Assembly: GCF_014656075.1 (NCBI RefSeq)
Contig: NZ_BNBS01000050.1
Coordinates: forward strand, 1 to 55,778
Direction of reading: 5' to 3'
Length of the DNA: 55,778 nucleotides
From: Streptomyces hydrogenans
Lineage (GTDB): Bacteria > Actinomycetota > Actinomycetes > Streptomycetales > Streptomycetaceae
This document shows positions 32,181 to 40,152 of this stretch, in pieces (the first letter of the stretch is position 1; the number at the start of each line of letters is the position of its first letter). Under the pieces are notes generated by a model. It saw only the letters and a program-made list of their open reading frames with translations. It ran no database searches and was not told where the DNA came from. Made by a program: the position numbers and the translations under genes.

Positions 32181-32835
32181 CGTCCGCGTTCCTCCGCCGC
32201 CGTCGGTGCGTCCCGGGGCGCCTCCGGGCGACAGGGCGACGCTCCCGCGCCGATCGTAGGGGCACCGGCCCGCCCGGCACCATGCCCGGCCCCGTGCCCG
32301 CGGCCGTTCCGTGCGCCCCCCGACGCGCCCCCGCGTGCGCCGGGGCGAAAACAGGAGGCGATTCGGTCCGCCCGGAGAATGACCCCCTCGACCGTCCGGG
32401 ACGGCCGTTCGAGAATCCCCCGGATTTACGGTGCTCCGCCGATTCCGCGACCGACCCGACGGCCGCGAATCGAATTATCCGCTCGAACATCCCGACCCGG
32501 GTGGCGTGCGGAAACGGACCGAACTCCCTTGGTGCGTCCGACGATTCTACGGATCACCGGTCGCCCGGGAGTGGGGAAGCGGGAAATGGATTCAGAAAGG
32601 CATACGTTGGTGAAGGAAGACACCAGAAGAGAACGACCACGGGGGAAGTCGGAGCGGCACGGCGCGCGGAGCCGGAATTGCGCGGTCCCGGGCGCGGAGG
32701 GAATCCCCTCCGCACCGGACCGGCGTCCGGACCCGCCGCTCCGCCGTCCCCTCGGCCGCTCGTTCGCAAGGGACACCGCACGGTGCCCCGGCCCCGGCAC
32801 ACCCGGGCCGGGACCACCGGGGAGGAGGGCCGCTC
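32181..32835. other. 655-base intergenic region with no convincing gene
   Basis: The segment at 32340-32680 is noticeably less GC-rich than its surroundings (for example GCGAATCGAATTATCCGC and GGAAATGGATTCAG). Overlapping ORFs exist on both strands, but none combines a ribosome site with Streptomyces codon bias. It probably holds divergent promoters for the membrane-protein pair and the small gene at 32836. An RNA gene or remnant cannot be excluded. Confidence 0.5.
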
Positions 32836-33051
32836 ATGGCACTGCAGATCGGGGCGTACGTCGTGGAGATCCGCACCGGGCGGGTCGCGAGGGTGATGGG
32901 CCACGAGGGCCCCTACGTCCAGGTCCGCCCGCTCGGCGGCGGACGCGAGTGGGACGTGGCGCCCGAAGAGGTCCGCGAAGCCACCTCCGCGGAGCGCCTG
33001 AGCGCCGCCACCGCCCACGCCAACGCCCGCAGCCGGGGCGAGGTCCCCTGA
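32836..33051 (+). CDS. Small conserved hypothetical protein
   Basis: A 71-residue acidic/basic protein (MALQIGAYVVEIRTGRVARVMGHEGPYVQVRPLGG...). It resembles short Streptomyces proteins with a beta-barrel-like segment, VVEIRTGRVARVMGHEGPYVQVRPL, reminiscent of SH3/KOW folds. GGGGAGGAGG seven bases upstream of ATG 32836 is a strong ribosome site. No cysteine, signal or membrane segment is present. It stands alone, about 90 bases before recO. Function unknown. Confidence 0.75.
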   Translation: MALQIGAYVVEIRTGRVARVMGHEGPYVQVRPLGGGREWDVAPEEVREATSAERLSAATAHANARSRGEVP

Positions 33052-33127
33052 CCCCCCCCGCGGCCGCCCGGGCCGGACGTCCGGGACGGAGCCGCGGCCG
33101 GGCGGCCGGGAGGGGAGCCGCGTGCGG

Positions 33128-33133
33128 GAGAAT
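33128..33133 (+). promoter_or_regulatory. -10-like GAGAAT seven bases before recO start
   Basis: GAGAAT, seven bases, ATG 33141. It has the same geometry as at era and dusB. The intervening GGGGGG could also serve as a ribosome site, so leaderless initiation is only one reading. Confidence 0.35.
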
Positions 33134-33140
33134 GGGGGGC

Positions 33141-33890
33141 ATGAGTCTGTTTCGTGATGACGGGATCGTGCTGCGCACCCAGAAGCTGGGTGAGGCGGAC
33201 CGCATCATCACGATCCTCACCCGGGGGCACGGCCGGGTCCGGGCCGTGGCGCGCGGGGTGCGGCGGACCAAGTCGAAGTTCGGCGCGCGCCTCGAACCCT
33301 TCTCGCACGTGGACGTGCAGTTCTTCGCCCGGGGGAGCGAGCTGATCGGACGCGGGCTGCCGCTCTGCACCCAGAGCGAGACGATCGCCGCGTACGGCGG
33401 CGGCATCGTCACCGACTACGCCCGCTACACCGCCGGCACCGCGATGCTGGAGACGGCGGAGCGCTTCACCGACCACGAGGGCGAACCGGCCGTCCAGCAG
33501 TACCTCCTGCTCGTCGGCGGCCTGCGGACCCTGGCCCGGGGCGAGCACGCCCCGCACCTCATCCTCGACGCCTTCCTGCTCCGCTCCCTCGCAGTGAACG
33601 GCTACGCCCCCAGCTTCGAGGACTGCGCGAAGTGCGGACTCGACGGACCGAACCGCTTCTTCTCGGTCGCGGCGGGCGGCGTCATATGCGGCGACTGCCG
33701 GGTGCCCGGAAGCGTCGTACCCTCAGCGGAGGCCATCGGCCTGCTCAGCGCGCTGCTCACCGGCGACTGGGCGACGGCGGACGCGTGCGAGCCGCGTCAC
33801 GTCAGGGAGGGCAGCGGACTCGTGTCCGCCTATCTGCACTGGCACCTGGAGCGCGGCCTGCGCTCCCTGCGTTATGTAGAGAAAAGCTAG
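33141..33890 (+). CDS. recO: DNA repair protein RecO
   Basis: A 249-residue recombination mediator acting with RecF and RecR to load RecA at gaps. The N-terminal OB-fold (LFRDDGIVLRTQKLGEADRIITILTRGHG) is followed by a helical part and a zinc finger (CAKCG ... VICGDC, residues ~160-192). The length is normal. ATG 33141 (MSLFRDDG) is preferred over ATG 33132. uppS follows after 17 bases, the conserved actinobacterial recO-uppS pair, probably one operon. Confidence 0.95.
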   Translation: MSLFRDDGIVLRTQKLGEADRIITILTRGHGRVRAVARGVRRTKSKFGARLEPFSHVDVQFFARGSELIGRGLPLCTQSETIAAYGGGIVTDYARYTAGTAMLETAERFTDHEGEPAVQQYLLLVGGLRTLARGEHAPHLILDAFLLRSLAVNGYAPSFEDCAKCGLDGPNRFFSVAAGGVICGDCRVPGSVVPSAEAIGLLSALLTGDWATADACEPRHVREGSGLVSAYLHWHLERGLRSLRYVEKS

Positions 33891-33907
33891 GTAGGAGAGA
33901 CCACGTC

Positions 33908-34732
33908 ATGGCCATCGCACGACTGCTCGGTCGCCAGCGCCGGGAGTACGCAACCCCCGAGCCGCACCCGTCCGGCGCCCGCCCGCCGAAGCTCCAGACC
34001 GAGCTGATCCCGGAGCACGTCGCGATCGTCATGGACGGCAACGGCCGCTGGGCCAAGGAGCGCGGACTGCCCCGCACCGAGGGCCACAAGGTCGGCGCCG
34101 AGCAGGTCCTCGACGTCCTCCAGGGCGCGATCGAGATGGGCGTCGGCGCGATCTCCCTCTACGCCTTCTCCACCGAGAACTGGAAGCGCTCCCCCGAGGA
34201 GGTGCGCTTCCTGATGAACTTCAACCGCGACTTCATCCGCAAGTCCCGCGACCAGCTCGACTCGCTCGGCGTCCGGGTGCGCTGGGTCGGCCGGATGCCC
34301 AAGCTGTGGAAGTCCGTCGCCAAGGAGCTCCAGATCGCGCAGGAGCAGACCAAGGACAACACGAAGCTCACGCTCTACTTCTGCATGAACTACGGCGGCC
34401 GCGCCGAGCTCACGGACGCCGCGCAGGCGCTCGCCGAGGACGTCAGGGCGGGCCGGCTCGACCCCGCGAAGATCACCGAGAAGACGATCCAGAAGTACCT
34501 CTACTACCCGGACATGCCGGACGTGGACCTCTTCCTGCGCCCCAGCGGCGAGCAGCGCACCTCCAACTACCTGATCTGGCAGAGCGCGTACGCCGAGATG
34601 GTCTTCCAGGACGTGCTGTGGCCCGACTTCGACCGCCGCGACCTGTGGCGCGCCTGCGTCGAGTACGCCCAGCGCGACCGCCGCTTCGGCGGCGTCGACC
34701 CGGCCGACCTGGCCGTCCTCGACAAGGCCTGA
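33908..34732 (+). CDS. uppS: Isoprenyl transferase (undecaprenyl diphosphate synthase)
   Basis: A 274-residue cis-prenyltransferase making the polyprenyl diphosphate carrier for peptidoglycan and other wall glycans. HVAIVMDGNGRWAKERG carries the catalytic Asp43; GAISLYAFSTENWKR and RPSGEQRTSNYLIWQSAYAE are the other family blocks. AGGTAGGAGAG precedes ATG 33908. Actinobacteria often encode two such enzymes (short- and long-chain), and which one this is cannot be decided from one sequence. It is cytosolic and membrane-associated. Confidence 0.95.
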   Translation: MAIARLLGRQRREYATPEPHPSGARPPKLQTELIPEHVAIVMDGNGRWAKERGLPRTEGHKVGAEQVLDVLQGAIEMGVGAISLYAFSTENWKRSPEEVRFLMNFNRDFIRKSRDQLDSLGVRVRWVGRMPKLWKSVAKELQIAQEQTKDNTKLTLYFCMNYGGRAELTDAAQALAEDVRAGRLDPAKITEKTIQKYLYYPDMPDVDLFLRPSGEQRTSNYLIWQSAYAEMVFQDVLWPDFDRRDLWRACVEYAQRDRRFGGVDPADLAVLDKA

Positions 34733-34763
34733 GGCCACGGGAGGGCCCACCGGGGGGTGACGC

Positions 34764-34769
34764 TACGAT
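34764..34769 (+). promoter_or_regulatory. -10 hexamer for leaderless YcxB-like gene
   Basis: TACGAT ends seven bases before GTG 34777. The same hexamer and spacing occur at the membrane protein gene ending at 31337. No Shine-Dalgarno sequence is visible. Confidence 0.45.
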
Positions 34770-34776
34770 CCGGCGC

Positions 34777-35325
34777 GTGAACGGGACAACGGACGACTCC
34801 ACGCTCCACGACCGGATCGAGCTCACCTACCTCCCCGCCCTCGCCGACGTGCGCGAGGCGGTACGCGTCACCCTGGACGCCGCCCGCTGGTGGCGGGCGC
34901 TGCGCCTGCTCGCGTACGGCGCCGCGGTCCTCGCCTTCCTGATCGCCGCCCTGGAACTGCTGCTCCCGGGCGAGCCGGACCCGGGCACCGTGGCCGAGAT
35001 GGCGGGGCTCGGCACGGCCGCCGTCCTCGTGGTCCGCCTGATGGGCTGGGCCGTCGCGCGGGCGTTCTTCCTCGCCGTCCGCGCGCAGGGCGAGGCCCGG
35101 GCCGTCGTCGACGCCGAGGGCGGCCGGTGGGCCGCCCGGGACACCGAGCAGGTCATCCGCTGGGCGATGCTGCCCCGGTACGTGGAGACCGACCGGCTCT
35201 TCGTCCTGCTCACGCCCCGGAAGACCGGATCCGGCTTCGCCTACCTGCCCAAGCACGGCCTCGCCGACCCGGCCGACGCCGACCGGCTGCGCGCCCTGCT
35301 CGACCGGCACAGCAGCCGGCTCTGA
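34777..35325 (+). CDS. YcxB-like small membrane protein
   Basis: A 182-residue protein. Two adjacent hydrophobic helices (LLAYGAAVLAFLIAALELLL and GLGTAAVLVVRLMGWAVARAFF) sit between an N-terminal segment (LTYLPALADVREAVRVTLDA) and a C-terminal soluble domain (WAARDTEQVIRWAMLPRYVETDRLFVLLTPRKTGSGFAYLPKHGL) typical of YcxB-like proteins. Function is unknown across the family. It is probably leaderless. A long hairpin lies between it and the convergent zur. Confidence 0.78.
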   Translation: MNGTTDDSTLHDRIELTYLPALADVREAVRVTLDAARWWRALRLLAYGAAVLAFLIAALELLLPGEPDPGTVAEMAGLGTAAVLVVRLMGWAVARAFFLAVRAQGEARAVVDAEGGRWAARDTEQVIRWAMLPRYVETDRLFVLLTPRKTGSGFAYLPKHGLADPADADRLRALLDRHSSRL

Positions 35326-35335
35326 CGGCATGCGC

Positions 35336-35373
35336 GAGGGCCCGCGCCGGACGGTCGTCCGGCGCGGGCCCTC
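35336..35373. terminator. Perfect 18-bp bidirectional hairpin between YcxB-like gene and zur
   Basis: GAGGGCCCGCGCCGGACG (35336-35353) pairs with 35356-35373 around a GT loop. It lies between convergent genes and lacks a T-run. It is probably a two-way terminator. Confidence 0.7.
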
Positions 35374-35392
35374 ACGTATGTCAGGTCTCAGC

Positions 35393-35803
35393 TCACTTCG
35401 CCGCGCACTCCGCGCAGGTGCCGAAGATCTCGACCGTGTGCGCCACGTTCACGAAACCGTGCTCGGACGCGACCGCCTCGGCCCACTGCTCGACCATCGG
35501 GCCCTCGACCTCGACCGCCTTGCCGCAGGCGCGGCAGACCAGGTGGTGGTGGTGGTCGTCCGAGGAGCAGCGGCGGTAGACGGTCTCGCCGTCGCTGGTG
35601 CGCAGCGCGTCCACCTCGCCCGCGTCCGCCAGTGACTGGAGGGTGCGGTAGACGGTGGTCAGGCCGACGGAGTCACCGCGGTGCTTGAGCATGTCGTGCA
35701 GTTCCTGCGCGCTGCGGAACTCGTCCACCTCGCTCAGTGCCGCCGACACGGCGGCGCGCTGCCGGGTCGACCGGCCGCGTACGGGGGGTCCTGCCGTCGC
35801 CAC
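35393..35803 (-). CDS. zur: Zinc uptake regulator Zur (Fur family)
   Basis: A 136-residue Fur-family repressor. The winged helix includes SAQELHDMLKHRGDSVGLTTVYRTLQSLADAG, the regulatory His cluster is SDDHHHHLVC, and the structural zinc cysteines are Cys90-x2-Cys93 and Cys130-x2-Cys133. Its place immediately downstream of the ZnuBCA transporter genes identifies it as Zur. The start is GTG 35803 with AAGGAGG upstream on the minus strand. It should bind the palindromes in front of znuA, and the 59-base gap from znuB may allow its own promoter. Confidence 0.94.
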   Translation of the reverse strand: MATAGPPVRGRSTRQRAAVSAALSEVDEFRSAQELHDMLKHRGDSVGLTTVYRTLQSLADAGEVDALRTSDGETVYRRCSSDDHHHHLVCRACGKAVEVEGPMVEQWAEAVASEHGFVNVAHTVEIFGTCAECAAK

Positions 35804-35862
35804 GGGGGCCTCCTTGATGTTTCCGTTGCCCCCGCCATTCTGCCAGTCCCCCCTGTGCCGGG

Positions 35863-36759
35863 TCAGACCCTGACGTCGTCCGCCGGCTTCCGGCCCGCCG
35901 GGACCGTGCTGTCGCAGCCGTCCACGGCCGCCGCCTCGGCCGCCTTCGCGCGCCGCCGGGCCAGCGGCGCGGCGAGCAGCGCGAGGAGGACGAAGACGCC
36001 GATGGCGTAGAGGACGATCGTGGCGCCGGGCGGGACGTCCTGGTAGTAGGAGGTGACCGTGCCGGCCAGGGTGACGGTGATGCCCGTCGCCACGGCGAGG
36101 ACGAAGGTCGCCCGGAAGGACTTCGTCAGCTGCTGCGCGGCGGCGACCGGCACCACCATCAGCGCGCTGACCAGCAGCAGGCCGACGACCCGCATGGCGA
36201 CGGTGACGGTGACGGCGGCGGTGACCGCGATCAGCAGGTTGAGCAGGCGGACGGGCAGGCCGGTGACCCGGGCGAACTCCTCGTCCTGGCTGACGGCGAA
36301 GAGCTGCCGGCGCAGGCCGACGGTCACCAGGATCACGAAGGCCGCCAGGACGGCGATCGCGGTGATGTCCTCGGACGAGACGGTGGAGAGCGAGCCGAAG
36401 AGGTACGAGCTGAGGTTGGCGTTGGACCCGGTCGGCGAGAGGTTGATCAGCAGCACGCCGCCGGCCATGCCGCCGTAGAAGAGCAGGGCCAGCGCGAGGT
36501 CGCCGCGGGTCTTCCCGTACGCCCTGATCAGCTCCATCGCCACGGAACCGGCGATGGCGACCAGGGTCGCCATCCAGACCGGGCTGGAGTTGAGCAGGAA
36601 GCCGAGCCCCACGCCCGTCATCGCCACGTGGCCGATGCCGTCGCCCATCAGGGCCTGGCGGCGCTGGACGAGGTAGATGCCGACGGCGGGGGCGGTGATG
36701 CCGACGAGGACGGCCGCGAGGAGCGCCCGCTGCATGAAGGCAGGTTCGAGGAAGTCCAT
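35863..36759 (-). CDS. znuB: Zinc ABC transporter permease
   Basis: A 298-residue integral membrane permease of the ZnuB/MntB family with about eight helices (starting FMQRALLAAVLVGITAPAVG). The segment MGDGIGHVAMTGVGLGFLL is the characteristic cytoplasmic-facing loop. It pairs with the ATPase two bases upstream and the His-rich binding lipoprotein. The order znuA-znuC-znuB-zur on one strand is the standard Streptomyces zinc-uptake operon. Confidence 0.94.
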   Translation of the reverse strand: MDFLEPAFMQRALLAAVLVGITAPAVGIYLVQRRQALMGDGIGHVAMTGVGLGFLLNSSPVWMATLVAIAGSVAMELIRAYGKTRGDLALALLFYGGMAGGVLLINLSPTGSNANLSSYLFGSLSTVSSEDITAIAVLAAFVILVTVGLRRQLFAVSQDEEFARVTGLPVRLLNLLIAVTAAVTVTVAMRVVGLLLVSALMVVPVAAAQQLTKSFRATFVLAVATGITVTLAGTVTSYYQDVPPGATIVLYAIGVFVLLALLAAPLARRRAKAAEAAAVDGCDSTVPAGRKPADDVRV

Positions 36760-36761
36760 GG

Positions 36762-37526
36762 TCAGCTCAGCAGTCCGGTGCGGAGCGGCTCGCCGGCCGC
36801 GTGGGGGTGGACGTGGTCGTGGCCGGGCAGCGCGTGCTGGCCGAGGGCCTCGGGCGGCGGGCCGTCGTGGACGACGCAGCCGTCGCGCAGGACGACCGCG
36901 CGGTCGATGAGGGGCTCCAGCGGGCCGAGTTCGTGGAGGACGAGGAGGACGGAGGTGCCGCCGGCGACCTGTTCGCGCAGGGTCGCGGCGAGGATCTCCT
37001 GGCTCGCGAGGTCCACGCCGGCCATCGGCTCGTCCATGATCAGGAGTTCGGGCTCGGAGGCGAGCGCGCGGGCGATCAGGACCCGCTGGTGCTGGCCGCC
37101 GGAGAGCGCGGAGACGGAGTCCTTGGCGCGGTCGGCGAGGCCGACGAGTGCGATGGCCCGCTCGACGGCGGCCCGGTCGGCCCGGGTCGTCCAGCCGAAC
37201 CTCCGGCGGGCGAGCCGGCCGGAGGAGACGACCTCGCGGATGGTGGCGGGCACGCCGGCGGCGGCGGTGGTGCGCTGCGGGACGTAGCCGACGCGCGCCC
37301 AGTCGCGGAACCGCTTCCGGGGGGTGCCGAACAGCTCGATGGTGCCGCCGGTCAGCGGCACCTGGCCGATGACCGCGCGGACGGCGGTGGACTTGCCGGA
37401 GCCGTTGGCGCCGAGCAGGGCGACGACCTCGCCGCGGCCGACGGTGAGGTCGACGCCGCGCAGGACGGGACGGGCGCCGAGGGCGGCGGTGGCTCCGCGG
37501 ACGGAGATGACGGGGTCGTCGTTCAC
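36762..37526 (-). CDS. znuC: Zinc ABC transporter ATP-binding protein
   Basis: A 254-residue ABC ATPase. Walker A is GANGSGKS, the signature motif is LSGGQHQRV, Walker B is LLIMDEP, and the switch His lies in LLVLHELG. The C-terminal HDHVHPHAAG is His-rich, in keeping with zinc handling. The start is GTG 37526, ten bases after the znuA stop. It energises import through ZnuB. Confidence 0.94.
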   Translation of the reverse strand: MNDDPVISVRGATAALGARPVLRGVDLTVGRGEVVALLGANGSGKSTAVRAVIGQVPLTGGTIELFGTPRKRFRDWARVGYVPQRTTAAAGVPATIREVVSSGRLARRRFGWTTRADRAAVERAIALVGLADRAKDSVSALSGGQHQRVLIARALASEPELLIMDEPMAGVDLASQEILAATLREQVAGGTSVLLVLHELGPLEPLIDRAVVLRDGCVVHDGPPPEALGQHALPGHDHVHPHAAGEPLRTGLLS

Positions 37527-37536
37527 TGCTTGTCTC

Positions 37537-38529
37537 CTACTTGGCGCCGAGCGCGCTCTTCAGGGCGGCGAGGTTGGACCGCATGACCTCGATGTAGTCA
37601 TCGCCCCGGGACTGGTCGGTGATTCCCTCCAGCGGGTCGAGCACGTCGGTCTTGAGGCCGGTGTCCTGCGCGAGGGTCTTCGCGGTCTTGTCGCTCGCGA
37701 GGGTCTCGAAGAAGACGGTGGAGACCTTGTCCGCCTTCGCGATGTCCTGGAGTTCCTTGATGCGGGCGGGGCTCGGCTCGGACTCGGGGTCGACGCCGGA
37801 GATGCCCTCCTGGTCCAGGTGGTAGCGCTCGGCGAGGTAGCCGAAGGCGGAGTGGGTGGTGATGAAGGTGCGGGTCGTGGCGTCCTTGAGGCCGGTCTCG
37901 AACTCGGTGTTCAGCAGGCCGAGCTTCTTCACCAGGGCGGCGGTGTTCGCCTTGTAGTCGGCGGCGTGGTCCGGGTCGGCCTTCTCGAAGGCGGCGCCGA
38001 CGCCCTGGGCGACCTCGGCGTACTTCACGGGGTCGAGCCAGATGTGCGGGTCGGTGCCGGCCTCGGAGCCGTGGTCGTGGCCCTCGTGGGACTCCTCCCC
38101 GGCGTGCTCCTCGCCCTCGTGGTCGTGGCCTTCGCCGGCGGTGGTGCCGTGGGCTTCGAGGGTGGTGAGGGTCGCGGCGTCGACGGTGTTCTTCACGCCG
38201 GCCTGGGCGATGGCCTCGTCGACGGCGGGCTGGATGCCCTTGAGGTAGAGGAGGACGTCGGCCTCGCCGAGCTCGCCGATCTGCCGCGGCTTGAGCTCCA
38301 GGTCGTGGGGTTCGACGCCGGGCTTGGTGAGCGTGGTGACGGCGACGTGGCCGCCGCCTATCTGCTCGGCCAGGTACTGCATGGGGTAGAAGGACGCGAC
38401 GACGTCCAGCTTGCCGTCGCTCCCCTTGTCCGCCGCGTCGGAGGTCCCGCCGCAGGCGGAGAGGGTCAGGAGACCGAGGGTGACGGCTCCGGCGACGGCG
38501 GTGGTGGGTATCAGACGGCGTACGTTCAT
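37537..38529 (-). CDS. znuA: Zinc-binding lipoprotein of ABC transporter
   Basis: A 330-residue solute-binding lipoprotein (cluster 9). The lipobox is LSACGG near residue 27. The metal-site His residues lie in GVEPHDLEL, PHIWLDP and TTHSAFGYL. Between them is a long His/Glu/Gly-rich loop (about 125-160, with repeated GHDH and EEHAGE units) that chaperones zinc. ATG 38529 gives a normal signal peptide (MNVRRLIPTTAVAGA); ATG 38538 and TTG 38547 are alternatives, and none has a strong ribosome site. Two Zur-box-like palindromes sit at and before the start. Confidence 0.93.
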   Translation of the reverse strand: MNVRRLIPTTAVAGAVTLGLLTLSACGGTSDAADKGSDGKLDVVASFYPMQYLAEQIGGGHVAVTTLTKPGVEPHDLELKPRQIGELGEADVLLYLKGIQPAVDEAIAQAGVKNTVDAATLTTLEAHGTTAGEGHDHEGEEHAGEESHEGHDHGSEAGTDPHIWLDPVKYAEVAQGVGAAFEKADPDHAADYKANTAALVKKLGLLNTEFETGLKDATTRTFITTHSAFGYLAERYHLDQEGISGVDPESEPSPARIKELQDIAKADKVSTVFFETLASDKTAKTLAQDTGLKTDVLDPLEGITDQSRGDDYIEVMRSNLAALKSALGAK

Positions 38530-38543
38530 GACACTCATTTTCA
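38529..38543. promoter_or_regulatory. Zur-box-like palindrome overlapping znuA start
   Basis: TGACACT-C-ATTTTCA matches the Streptomyces Zur box TGAAAATGATTTTCA at about 12 of 15 positions. It covers the possible znuA start codons, so Zur bound here would act as a roadblock. Confidence 0.45.
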
Positions 38544-38550
38544 ACAAAAC

Positions 38551-38565
38551 TGGAAACGGTTGTCA
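38551..38565. promoter_or_regulatory. Zur-box-like palindrome in znuA promoter
   Basis: TGGAAAC-G-GTTGTCA is a 7-1-7 palindrome matching the Zur consensus at about 11 of 15 positions. It lies 22 bases upstream of ATG 38529, in the expected core-promoter position for a short-leader message. Confidence 0.6.
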
Positions 38566-38694
38566 ATTGCCGGAGCTGTGGTCCGGGCCACGCGCGGCGG
38601 GCGGCGGCCGCCCGCCGAACCGATTTGATACGGGCCCCATGGGCGCCGGTAACCTGTGGCATTCGCACTTCGTCGTCGTAATGAAGAGAGCACC

Positions 38695-40077
38695 GTGGCC
38701 GCCGACAAGATCGACACCATCGTCAGCCTGAGCAAGCGCCGTGGCTTCGTTTTCCCCTGCAGTGAGATCTACGGCGGTCAGCGCGCCGCCTGGGACTACG
38801 GGCACCTGGGCGTCGAGCTCAAGGAGAACATCAAGCGCCAGTGGTGGCGTTACATGGTCACCGCGCGCGAGGACGTCGTCGGCATCGACTCGTCGGTCAT
38901 CCTGGCGACCGAGGTCTGGGAGGCCTCCGGTCACGTCGCGACCTTCACGGACCCGCTGACCGAGTGCACCTCCTGCCACAAGCGCTTCCGCGCCGACCAC
39001 CTGGAGGAGGCGTACGAGGAGAAGCACGGCCGCCTCCCCGAGAACGGCCTCGCCGACCTCAACTGCCCCAACTGCGGCAACAAGGGCACCTTCACCGAGC
39101 CGAAGAACTTCTCCGGCCTGCTCGCCACCCACCTCGGCCCGACCCAGGACTCCGGCTCCGTCGCGTACCTGCGCCCGGAGACCGCCCAGGGCATCTTCAC
39201 CAACTTCTCCCAGGTGCAGACGACGGCGCGCAAGAAGCCCCCGTTCGGCATCGCGCAGATGGGCAAGTCCTTCCGGAACGAGATCACTCCGGGCAACTTC
39301 ATCTTCCGGACCCGCGAGTTCGAGCAGATGGAGATGGAGTTCTTCGTCAAGCCGGGCGAGGACGAGGAGTGGCAGGAGTACTGGATGCAGCAGCGCTGGA
39401 ACTGGTACACCAACCTCGGCCTGCGCGAGGAGAACATGCGCTGGTTCGAGCACCCGCAGGAGAAGCTCTCCCACTACTCGAAGCGCACCGCCGACATCGA
39501 GTACCGCTTCTCCTTCGGCGGCAGCGAGTGGGGCGAGCTGGAGGGCGTCGCCAACCGCACCGACTACGACCTGACCGCCCACTCCAAGGCCTCGGGCGCC
39601 AACCTGACGTACCTGGACCAGGAGTCCGGCGAGCGCTACACGCCGTTCGTCATCGAGCCCGCCGCCGGTGTCGGCCGCGCCATGCTCGCCTTCCTCCTCG
39701 ACGCGTACACCGAGGACGAGGCGCCCAACGCCAAGGGCGTCATGGAGAAGCGCGTCGTGCTGCGCCTCGACCACCGCCTGGCTCCGGTCAAGGCCGCGGT
39801 CCTGCCGCTCTCCCGCAACCCGCAGCTCTCCCCGAAGGCCAAGGGCCTCGCGGCGGACCTGCGGCAGAACTGGAACATCGACTTCGACGACGCCGGCGCC
39901 ATCGGCCGCCGCTACCGCCGTCAGGACGAGATCGGCACCCCGTTCTGCATCACCGTCGACTTCGACACCCTCGACGACAACGCGGTGACCGTGCGCGAGC
40001 GCGACACGATGAAGCAGGAGCGCGTCTCCCTCGACCAGATCCAGGGCTACCTGGCCACCCGCCTGATCGGCTGCTGA
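38695..40077 (+). CDS. glyS: Glycine--tRNA ligase
   Basis: A 460-residue class II aminoacyl-tRNA synthetase of the single-chain (alpha2) type. Motif 1 region follows FVFPCSEIYGGQRAAWDYGHLGVELKENIK; motif 2 is FRNEITPGNFIFRTREFEQMEMEFF; motif 3 lies in GVGRAMLAFLLDAY. A zinc-binding set (CTSCHKRF ... CPNCGNKG) interrupts the catalytic core at about residues 95-130. GTG 38695 gives the normal N-terminus VAADKIDTIVSLSKRRG. It diverges from znuA and ends before a very long hairpin. Confidence 0.97.
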   Translation: MAADKIDTIVSLSKRRGFVFPCSEIYGGQRAAWDYGHLGVELKENIKRQWWRYMVTAREDVVGIDSSVILATEVWEASGHVATFTDPLTECTSCHKRFRADHLEEAYEEKHGRLPENGLADLNCPNCGNKGTFTEPKNFSGLLATHLGPTQDSGSVAYLRPETAQGIFTNFSQVQTTARKKPPFGIAQMGKSFRNEITPGNFIFRTREFEQMEMEFFVKPGEDEEWQEYWMQQRWNWYTNLGLREENMRWFEHPQEKLSHYSKRTADIEYRFSFGGSEWGELEGVANRTDYDLTAHSKASGANLTYLDQESGERYTPFVIEPAAGVGRAMLAFLLDAYTEDEAPNAKGVMEKRVVLRLDHRLAPVKAAVLPLSRNPQLSPKAKGLAADLRQNWNIDFDDAGAIGRRYRRQDEIGTPFCITVDFDTLDDNAVTVRERDTMKQERVSLDQIQGYLATRLIGC

Positions 40078-40089
40078 ACCGTCTGAGCG

Positions 40090-40143
40090 CGTACGCGTGA
40101 GCCCCCGGGTCCGGAACGTCGGACCCGGGGGCTCACGCGTACG
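40090..40143. terminator. Perfect 24-bp hairpin after glyS (bidirectional)
   Basis: The arm at 40090-40113 (beginning CGTACGCGTGAGCCCCC) pairs without mismatch to 40120-40143 around GAACGT. It sits between convergent glyS and the VC0807-like gene, with ten bases to the latter's stop. It is the longest perfect stem in the window. No T-run. Confidence 0.75.
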
Positions 40144-40152
40144 GTACGGACC

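Noticed and set aside
32426..32800. 124-codon minus-strand ORF in the 655-base gap
   Set aside because: Third-position GC preference is weak, no ribosome site is present, and no family resemblance is visible.
30492..33890. Very long plus-strand frame (1132 codons) ending in recO
   Set aside because: Only the last 250 codons encode a recognisable protein (RecO). The rest is antisense to the two membrane protein genes and lacks a ribosome site.
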